A stretch of DNA of 25,475 bases, taken from an uncultured Spirochaetia bacterium (GTDB lineage: Bacteria > Spirochaetota > UBA4802 > JAGODF01). The position numbers and the translations under genes were made by a program. Below are positions 21,392-25,475 of this stretch, piece after piece. The stretch spans positions 1 to 25,475 of the forward strand of contig CALCJG010000412.1 in assembly GCA_937967705.1 (NCBI GenBank), written 5' to 3'. A model generated the notes under the pieces. That model saw nothing but the letters and a program-made list of their open reading frames with translations, searched no databases and was not told where the DNA came from. Position 1 is the first letter of the stretch. Each line of letters starts with the position of its first letter.

Positions 21392-21424
21392 CCACAAGAA
21401 AATGAAGAATTTCAAATTGTTGAT

Positions 21425-21454
21425 CCAATAAACCACAATAACGAAAAATGTCAA
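21425..21454 (-). promoter_or_regulatory. possible leftward promoter
   Basis: The minus strand reads TTGACA (plus 21449-21454), a consensus -35. About 17-18 bases on, TATTGG/TTATTG serves as a poor -10. If active it would start an RNA of roughly 60 bases that ends at the terminator at 21359-21391. The -10 is weak, so this is only a candidate. Confidence 0.3.
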
Positions 21455-21514
21455 GACACTTACCTCACCAAGAGAATTTATTTCCCCATAATATAACAAA
21501 AAAGTTTAAAACGC

Positions 21515-21543
21515 TTGACGGCATATAACTATATTGTTATATT
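21515..21543 (+). promoter_or_regulatory. strong sigma-70-type promoter
   Basis: TTGACG (21515-21520), a 17-base spacer and TATATT (21538-21543), close to consensus. Transcription would begin near 21550 and run into the leader frame and the HTH gene. The spacer and -10 overlap a perfect inverted repeat (see 21523). Confidence 0.75.
21523..21542. promoter_or_regulatory. operator-like inverted repeat inside the promoter
   Basis: ATATAAC-tatatt-GTTATAT is a perfect 7-bp inverted repeat lying over the spacer and -10 of the promoter. Another copy of ATATAAC occurs at 21491-21497. A dimeric repressor bound here would block RNA polymerase. The HTH protein at 21690 is the obvious candidate (inference). 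Confidence 0.6.
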
Positions 21544-21576
21544 ATTCATACAATGAAGGATGAAAGGGGATCTATA

Positions 21577-21654
21577 ATGATTGATTTAAAAAAGCATGTT
21601 AAGTTTAAGCACCCCCAGGAGCTTGTATCGATTGATTATATAATCAACGCATGA
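21577..21654 (+). CDS. possible 25-residue leader peptide
   Basis: ATG 21577 has AAAGGGGA 6 bases upstream and reads MIDLKKHVKFKHPQELVSID before a short end and stop. It is the first start after the promoter. The palindrome at 21632 lies inside it. It may couple translation to the HTH gene, or be chance. Confidence 0.3.
   Translation: MIDLKKHVKFKHPQELVSIDYIINA
21632..21647. promoter_or_regulatory. 16-bp perfect palindrome ahead of the HTH gene
   Basis: TTGATTATATAATCAA reads the same on both strands and ends 42 bases before the HTH start. It differs in sequence from the promoter operator, so it may be a site for a second regulator, or an RNA hairpin over the leader end. No T-run follows. 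Confidence 0.45.
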
Positions 21655-21689
21655 TAAGGCTAAGGAGGTAATAACAGGTACAAGGTCCT

Positions 21690-21884
21690 ATGAAATCAAA
21701 AAAAATGAATTCAGAGCTTATAGTATTAGAAAAAGCTCTCATTGCTGAAATTAAAAGTATAGGAGTTAATAAAGCCGTTGAATTGTCAGGATTGAAACAG
21801 CCCGACATCTCGGCTTGGATCAATGGTAAAAGAAAGTGGACGTGGAACAAGATCCTCAAAGTGGCTGAAAAATTAGGGTTATAA
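21690..21884 (+). CDS. Cro/XRE-like helix-turn-helix protein
   Basis: 64 residues. The HTH core is INKAVELSGLKQPDISAWIN in outline (here VNKAVELSGL then KQPDISAWINGKRKWTWNKI), with final helix LKVAEKLGL, an XRE-type single domain like Cro. It would bind an operator as a dimer. The start is odd: AAGGAGGT (21662-21669) is 20 bases upstream, too far, and only AAGG (21682-21685) is at normal distance; ATG 21705 is an alternative. It lies under a strong promoter with an operator, so self-repression is likely. Confidence 0.8.
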   Translation: MKSKKMNSELIVLEKALIAEIKSIGVNKAVELSGLKQPDISAWINGKRKWTWNKILKVAEKLGL

Positions 21885-21903
21885 ATATTTAAGAAGGTTA
21901 TGA

Positions 21904-22293
21904 ATGCGAGTAATAGGCAATCCATATATCAATGAGATAATTGAGTATGATAACGGGCATCCCTTCCAGAGCTGCAGAATGTCCAGGGTTGGTTATAAAA
22001 TGGTTGTCCGGGATGGCAAGTACATCGTTATCGGCAGCGAAATTAAAGGAAACCCTGGTATGAGCATCACGAACAGTATTGAATATTTCGCTCAGTGGGC
22101 CGCCCGGATGGAAGAGATCCCCGATGGTAAGATGGTTGTTATTGAGCATTATGATAACAACAGCTATACGGAAGGGAGAGAGGGGGAAACCTTCGATCTT
22201 GTCTCCTTCGATAAGGTTGAAAATGGCCGGTATTCAGGTCCATCCTGGCGCAGAATTGAGAAATCCGAAGTTGATGAACTGGTGCTGTTATGA
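21904..22293 (+). CDS. hypothetical protein
   Basis: 129 residues. A beta-rich composition with many Gly/Tyr turns (GYKMVVRDGKYIVIGSEIKG) and an acidic C-terminus. AAGAAGG upstream of ATG 21904 is the probable ribosome site. It shares the transcript of the HTH gene, so it probably belongs to the same regulated unit. No family is recognised. Confidence 0.55.
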   Translation: MRVIGNPYINEIIEYDNGHPFQSCRMSRVGYKMVVRDGKYIVIGSEIKGNPGMSITNSIEYFAQWAARMEEIPDGKMVVIEHYDNNSYTEGREGETFDLVSFDKVENGRYSGPSWRRIEKSEVDELVLL

Positions 22294-22309
22294 ATGGAGG
22301 TTATAAAAT

Positions 22310-22984
22310 ATGAGCAAAAAATATGAATCGGCTTATGATATTTTAAAGTCACTATTTCTTGTATACCAACGAGTAAACAGTGAAATTATAAGGAATAGAA
22401 CTGCTTATGTGAATGCATGCCAGGATTCTTTCAGTGATTTGTATGAATTTAAGGATGATACTATTGGAGTCGATTTGGTAGAGTATTTTAAAAATGGTTT
22501 GATTGAGACAATTGAAACTGGCATGTCACAACAGATAAATAAAGAATCCATTTTTCGTTATATAGTTAATGGTTCGATTGCAATAACTCAATATGGGTTA
22601 TCATATGTATTCATGAATGATAAATTTAATGATGTTCTGGAGATAATACAACAACAGGAAAACTCGATTCATCTAAGTTCAGAAATATTATCAAAACAAG
22701 CTAAGCTTATTGAAGACAATTCAAATCGTCTTGAGGGGCAAATAAATTCTTCTCGTGATGAACTTAATAAATTCAAGGAATCTTTCTATTTCCAGATCCT
22801 TGTAATAATTAGTGTATTTGTAGCTATTATTGCTTTTGTCTTCCAAAGTATAAGCTTGCTCAATAACAAAGAATTCTTATCTCTTTGCTTTCTTCAACAG
22901 TTAGCAACAGTATCTACAATATATATTCCCTTTGTTGCAATTCTATTGGTGTTCGCTTTAATTTTATTTATCAGAAAAAAATAG
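22310..22984 (+). CDS. AT-rich coiled-coil membrane protein, possible moron
   Basis: 224 residues. A helical N-terminal domain (about 1-115) is followed by a coiled coil (EIIQQQENSIHLSSEILSKQ, LIEDNSNRLEGQINSSRDEL) and two C-terminal transmembrane helices (FQILVIISVFVAIIAFVF and IYIPFVAILLVFALILF), ending FIRKK. Base composition is much lower in GC than the phage core: one sampled 60-base line is about 28% GC against about 45% in the portal gene. GGAGG lies 9 bases before the ATG. A membrane-anchored sensor or superinfection-exclusion protein is a reasonable guess but unproven. Confidence 0.65.
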   Translation: MSKKYESAYDILKSLFLVYQRVNSEIIRNRTAYVNACQDSFSDLYEFKDDTIGVDLVEYFKNGLIETIETGMSQQINKESIFRYIVNGSIAITQYGLSYVFMNDKFNDVLEIIQQQENSIHLSSEILSKQAKLIEDNSNRLEGQINSSRDELNKFKESFYFQILVIISVFVAIIAFVFQSISLLNNKEFLSLCFLQQLATVSTIYIPFVAILLVFALILFIRKK

Positions 22985-23000
22985 AAATGAGAGGTTAGGC

Positions 23001-23450
23001 ATGGGCAAATATGCAGAAAACACCAGCGTATCAGTGGACAAGAGCAGGGCGGAGATTGAGAAAACCCTTTCTCGGTACGGAGCAAATAAATTCATGTACG
23101 GTTGGGACGAAGGCCGGGCAATGATAGCTTTCACGGTTAATAAAAGGAATATAAAATTCATAGTCCCTCTCCCATTTCCTGAAGATTACAAAACAACACC
23201 TACAGGCAGAACCAGAAAAGACAACCAGGTCAATGAGGCTTTTGAACAGGCCACCAGGCAGAAGTGGAGAGCGCTTTCTCTGGCGGTCAAGGCAAAGCTG
23301 GAAGCCGTTGAGAGCGGGATTGCCACTTTTGAGCAGGAATTCTTAGCGTACATGGTCCTCCCTGGTGGTCGAACAGTAGCCGAGGCGATTGTTCCACAGA
23401 TCGAGCAGAGTTACGAGAGCGGCAAGGACATAAAGCTGATAGAGTTATAA
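23001..23450 (+). CDS. widespread conserved phage protein of unknown function
   Basis: 149 residues. The order YAENTSVSVDKSRAEIEKTL, RYGANKFMYGWDEGRAMIAF, RNIKFIVPLPFPEDY, QATRQKWRALSLAVKAKLEA and VESGIATFEQEFLAYMVLPG is very familiar from phages of many hosts, always as a hypothetical protein. The two-part fold (alpha/beta start, long helix with RQ-x-WRAL, then a final IVLPxG turn) is constant. No catalytic residues are evident. It stands next to but differs in composition from the AT-rich gene before it. Confidence 0.7.
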   Translation: MGKYAENTSVSVDKSRAEIEKTLSRYGANKFMYGWDEGRAMIAFTVNKRNIKFIVPLPFPEDYKTTPTGRTRKDNQVNEAFEQATRQKWRALSLAVKAKLEAVESGIATFEQEFLAYMVLPGGRTVAEAIVPQIEQSYESGKDIKLIEL

Positions 23451-23462
23451 AGGGGGTAGGGG

Positions 23463-23675
23463 ATGGAAACTGAAATAGTCAAAACAGAAAACGGGAAGGA
23501 TTATAATAAGTTTGGTGAGGAAGTTATAACCTGCGTGATATGCCGGGAGAATAAAACCACAATGAACGGCACGAAGCTATGTGATTATTGCTGGATACTT
23601 CAATCGAGTATCCGCCACAGACCTGATCTTGCTAAAAAGGTCCTAAAAATGATTGAGGATGAGAAAGGGAAATAG
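23463..23675 (+). CDS. zinc-knuckle protein
   Basis: 70 residues. CVIC and CDYC (about residues 24-27 and 40-43) make a CxxC-x12-CxxC knuckle, followed by a basic helix (LQSSIRHRPDLAKKVLKMIE). GGGGGTAGGGG before the ATG is a strong purine site. It is the first of several small Cys-rich genes in this region. Target unknown. Confidence 0.65.
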   Translation: METEIVKTENGKDYNKFGEEVITCVICRENKTTMNGTKLCDYCWILQSSIRHRPDLAKKVLKMIEDEKGK

Positions 23676-23676
23676 A

Positions 23677-24075
23677 ATGGGAGCGAGAAGAGTTTGGACC
23701 CCAGAAAGGCTGCAGATCATGAAAGAACTATACTGGGAAGCCAGAAAGCTGAGTGAAACGACAAGGGGAGTAAACTGGCAGGATGCTATCAGGCAGCGAA
23801 GGGATTTATATAAAAAACTGGGATCTCCTTCGGTATCATATATCCGTAAAGCCTGGGTTGCATGTTCCCGGATTTTATCCGGAAGATGTGTTCACTGCCC
23901 CAATCAGGTGTATGATAATCATACCCTTTGCCCTGAGTGCCTGGAAAATTTAAGAGTAAGGGCAAAAAAGTACAATAAAACATCGAGAATATATAAGACC
24001 AGTCCGGCAATTCGTAAGAGAAAAGAGGCAGCACAAATAATCCGTGAAAGATGGATATCGGAGGGTGTGCTATGA
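23677..24075 (+). CDS. basic zinc-ribbon protein
   Basis: Start at ATG 23677 (AAAGGG 7 bases upstream, 1 base after the previous stop) rather than an earlier ATG inside that gene. 132 residues. The N-terminal MGARRVWTPERLQIMKELYW looks like a small DNA-binding helix pair. The centre has CVHC and CPEC 17 residues apart as a zinc ribbon, and the end is strongly basic (RAKKYNKTSRIYKTSPAIRK). Probable nucleic-acid binding. No family is assigned. Confidence 0.6.
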   Translation: MGARRVWTPERLQIMKELYWEARKLSETTRGVNWQDAIRQRRDLYKKLGSPSVSYIRKAWVACSRILSGRCVHCPNQVYDNHTLCPECLENLRVRAKKYNKTSRIYKTSPAIRKRKEAAQIIRERWISEGVL

Positions 24076-24371
24076 CTATGATTAAAGGCGCATTATGGAA
24101 TAGACACAGCGATTCAAATAATTTTACGCTTGAGCATAGGCACTTCGAGCTTGCCGGGTATCGAGGCAGAAAATATGACGGCTACGTCCTCGATATTTAT
24201 GGATGGATTGACCAAACCTGGGACGGTAAATTCCGGGCAGGACATCCAGTCTCATACGATGAAGAAACGGATTCTGATGCCGTGGATCTCGGTATATTTG
24301 ATGATGTCGAAGTGGCTAAAAAAGCCGTAGAGGAAGCGAACCCCCCAGGGCTCGGTGGAATATTTATTTAA
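24072..24371 (+). CDS. hypothetical protein
   Basis: Start at ATG 24072 (GGAGG 7 bases upstream, overlapping the previous stop) rather than an earlier in-frame ATG. 99 residues. Beta-rich start (MTMIKGALWNRHSDSNNFTL) and an acidic C-terminal half (YDEETDSDAVDLGIFDDVEV). Unknown function. Confidence 0.55.
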   Translation: MTMIKGALWNRHSDSNNFTLEHRHFELAGYRGRKYDGYVLDIYGWIDQTWDGKFRAGHPVSYDEETDSDAVDLGIFDDVEVAKKAVEEANPPGLGGIFI

Positions 24372-24389
24372 TAGCAGGAGGTAAAACTA

Positions 24390-24590
24390 ATGTTGAATCC
24401 TGGAAGCTTGAAAAATGGGCAGAGCCACCATGAGTATTTTTATTCCAAAATCAAGAGAATGAAGCTATGTCAATATGATTACAGATCGAATACGGGGAAA
24501 CTGTTTTCTTGTGTAGGGAAGTCCCTGGAAGAGTGTGTATCCAAAATGGAGAGATGGGCAAAGGAGGAATCGGATGCAATATATATGTGA
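24390..24590 (+). CDS. DUF3873-like small protein
   Basis: 66 residues. The pattern YFYSKIKRMKLCQYDYRSNT, then GKLFSCVGKSLEECVSKMER, resembles DUF3873 proteins (Y-x-YDYR, G-x-LFSCV, then C and W). I recall these from Bacteroidota and phage mobile DNA. The role is unknown. AGGAGG 8 bases before ATG 24390 supports the start. The end overlaps the next gene by 17 bases. Confidence 0.5.
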   Translation: MLNPGSLKNGQSHHEYFYSKIKRMKLCQYDYRSNTGKLFSCVGKSLEECVSKMERWAKEESDAIYM

Positions 24591-24816
24591 TTGTGGTCGT
24601 GTATTTACAGATCCTGATGGACCAATAATGTGTGCTGATAGCGGACATGGACAAGGACGGCGCAGTACTCAAAAACAGCAAATACTGGATAGGCTTTACC
24701 AGTTAAAAAATGAGGCCATGAGGCTTTATGAAGCAAACGGCAAGGCTGCCTATGAGTCGGGGCAGTATAACGGCATAAAATGGGCGATCGAAGAAGTGGA
24801 AAAGATGAAAATCTGA
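24574..24816 (+). CDS. small Cys-containing protein
   Basis: Start at ATG 24574, with AAGGAGGA 5 bases upstream; an earlier in-frame ATG lies inside the previous gene. 80 residues. The N-terminus (MQYICDCGRVFTDPDGPIMC) has three Cys and a later His, which may form a half zinc knuckle. A helix with LKNEAMRLYEANGKAAYESG follows. Unknown function. Confidence 0.55.
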   Translation: MQYICDCGRVFTDPDGPIMCADSGHGQGRRSTQKQQILDRLYQLKNEAMRLYEANGKAAYESGQYNGIKWAIEEVEKMKI

Positions 24817-24852
24817 ATATGAACATTGATGACCTATCCGTGAGGAGTAAGC

Positions 24853-25155
24853 ATGAAAGAATATAAGGGAGCTATCTGCAGAGGGAGCTATATTTTAGGC
24901 TCTGCTTGTGGTCAATGCGAAAAGTGCGAAGATGAGCTGGAATCATTAAGACAAATGGGTAGATTATCAGAAATACATCCAAAGTATTTGCAAAAGGCTG
25001 TGGAGCCTAAATCGGTCTTGGAAAATGTGAGAACGATCATAGAAGAATGTTCTTATGTTGCTGATAAAGGCGCTGTATGTGAACGAAGGGTGTGTAATTA
25101 TTTTACATTGATTGAAAAGTTGAAATCAAAGTTTGGTAGTGAGTATTTCAGCTAA
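24853..25155 (+). CDS. Cys-rich small protein
   Basis: 100 residues. Cys9, then CGQCEKC (about 19-25), and further on CSYV and CERRVC give at least six Cys, enough for one or two metal or disulfide sites. GTGAGGAG before the ATG is the ribosome site. In the same frame, 26 more sense codons follow the TAA stop before the next stop at 25234-25236. Function unknown. Confidence 0.55.
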   Translation: MKEYKGAICRGSYILGSACGQCEKCEDELESLRQMGRLSEIHPKYLQKAVEPKSVLENVRTIIEECSYVADKGAVCERRVCNYFTLIEKLKSKFGSEYFS

Positions 25156-25236
25156 ACAGAGGGTGAAGAAAACTACTTAAATGACAACCCGGAAATCCTT
25201 AAAAGATTATTAAATGGGGAATCAGTAGGAATTTAA
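25156..25236 (+). other. in-frame open stretch after the stop of the 24853 gene
   Basis: Immediately after TAA the same frame continues for 26 codons (EGEENYLNDNPEILKRLLNG then ESVGI) to TAA at 25234-25236, with no start codon of its own. It could be an old C-terminus cut off by a mutated stop, a readthrough extension, or chance. The sequence looks protein-like but is short. Confidence 0.3.
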
Positions 25237-25257
25237 AACATGGTACGAGGGGAATCG

Positions 25258-25362
25258 ATGAACGAAAAAGAATATGGCAAATCATATTGTAAAATATGTG
25301 GAAAAGAAATATCATCATGTGAGCTCTGTGAAAAGTGTGCAGATGAACTCAAGAGTGTATAA
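25258..25362 (+). CDS. 34-residue Cys-rich peptide, abutting an insertion sequence
   Basis: GAGGGG 4-5 bases before ATG 25258. The peptide MNEKEYGKSYCKICGKEISS continues CELCEKC, giving five Cys arranged as CxxC and CxxCxxC, a compact zinc knuckle. Its stop TAA ends at 25362 and the insertion-sequence end appears to begin at 25363. The gene may therefore be complete, or truncated by the insertion with a stop at the junction. Confidence 0.5.
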   Translation: MNEKEYGKSYCKICGKEISSCELCEKCADELKSV

Positions 25363-25410
25363 TGGACCCCGAAAACTGGACAGGTTAAGGGCTGCCTGAT
25401 AAGTGTAAAA

Positions 25411-25438
25411 TCTCCTTAAAAATAGGATTTTAAGGAGA
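25411..25438 (+). promoter_or_regulatory. hairpin that hides the transposase ribosome site
   Basis: TCTCCTTAAAA (25411-25421) and TTTTAAGGAGA (25428-25438) form an 11-bp perfect stem with a 6-base loop. The second arm contains AAGGAG, the likely ribosome site of the transposase gene. Insertion sequences often fold this site so that transcription from outside does not make transposase. Confidence 0.65.
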
Positions 25439-25451
25439 CGATAATAAGGGC

Positions 25452-25475
25452 ATGAGAAAGAAACATGACAGCAAA
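25452..25475 (+). CDS. IS3-family transposase OrfA, first eight codons
   Basis: The frame reads MRKKHDSK and is open to the window edge. IS3 OrfA proteins commonly begin M(K/R)(R/K)KH followed by a helix-turn-helix. Only the start is visible, so this call depends on the adjacent terminal repeat and hairpin. Confidence 0.55.

Larger units (their letters stand above)
25363..25475 (+). mobile_element. left end of an IS3-family insertion sequence
   Basis: The stretch beginning TGGACCCCGAAAACTGGACA looks like an IS3-type terminal inverted repeat (begins TG). About 90 bases later an ATG begins a peptide with the start of IS3 OrfA (MRKKHDSK). The element runs off the window, so the right end, OrfB and target duplication cannot be seen. 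Confidence 0.7.

Noticed and set aside
1..25475. integrase, attachment site or CRISPR array
   Set aside because: No integrase motif, no paired att-like direct repeats and no repeat-spacer pattern were found, although the antirepressor and insertion sequence hint at a temperate or resident state.

Overview
The window is a stretch of a tailed double-stranded DNA bacteriophage (or resident prophage) genome. Almost every gene reads on the + strand, and genes overlap by 1-30 bases or sit a few bases apart. Shine-Dalgarno motifs of the GGAGG type are common and TTG/GTG starts are frequent. A small and a large terminase, a portal and a minor head protein mark it as a head-tail phage. The SSB acidic tip and the Shine-Dalgarno signals point to a bacterial host; the host genus cannot be read from the sequence.

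Layout, left to right. (1) 1-2090 is a recombination and replication-support module: the end of a PD-(D/E)XK exonuclease with a Cys cluster, a probable single-strand annealing protein, a DnaQ-type 3'-5' exonuclease and an SSB. (2) 2194-5979 holds a winged-helix regulator, two replication-associated proteins, an AntA/KilAC antirepressor, a NinB-like protein, a pair of small membrane/exported proteins and a DUF1064 nuclease-fold protein. (3) 5991-9621 is a run of small conserved phage genes, including an HNH protein, one clear and one doubtful MazG-like protein, a coiled-coil protein and tiny membrane proteins. (4) 9618-11080 carries an MT-A70 adenine methyltransferase and a cytosine-C5 methyltransferase; the latter contains a second long open frame with its own conserved-looking motifs. 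(5) 11296-11550 holds two adjacent tRNA-shaped RNA loci, both with an oversized anticodon region. (6) 11574-21324 is the packaging and head block (terS, terL, portal, minor head). It is interspersed with small genes, a Dam-type adenine methyltransferase and a radical SAM protein. (7) 21325-21690 is the largest gap without a large gene. It has a strong + strand sigma-70-type promoter with an inverted-repeat operator, a leftward intrinsic terminator with a possible leftward promoter, and a 16-bp palindrome ahead of a Cro-like HTH gene. (8) 21904-25362 is an accessory region: an AT-rich coiled-coil membrane protein and a series of small Cys-rich proteins. It ends where an IS3-type insertion sequence begins, directly after a stop codon.

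How it works together (inference). The exonuclease, annealing protein and SSB would form a Red-like recombination system. Three DNA methyltransferases of different classes would protect phage DNA from restriction. The terminase and portal package it. The HTH gene and its operators form a local regulatory switch for the accessory region. The two observations most worth following are the dual-frame coding inside the cytosine methyltransferase gene and the paired tRNA-like loci with inserted anticodon loops.
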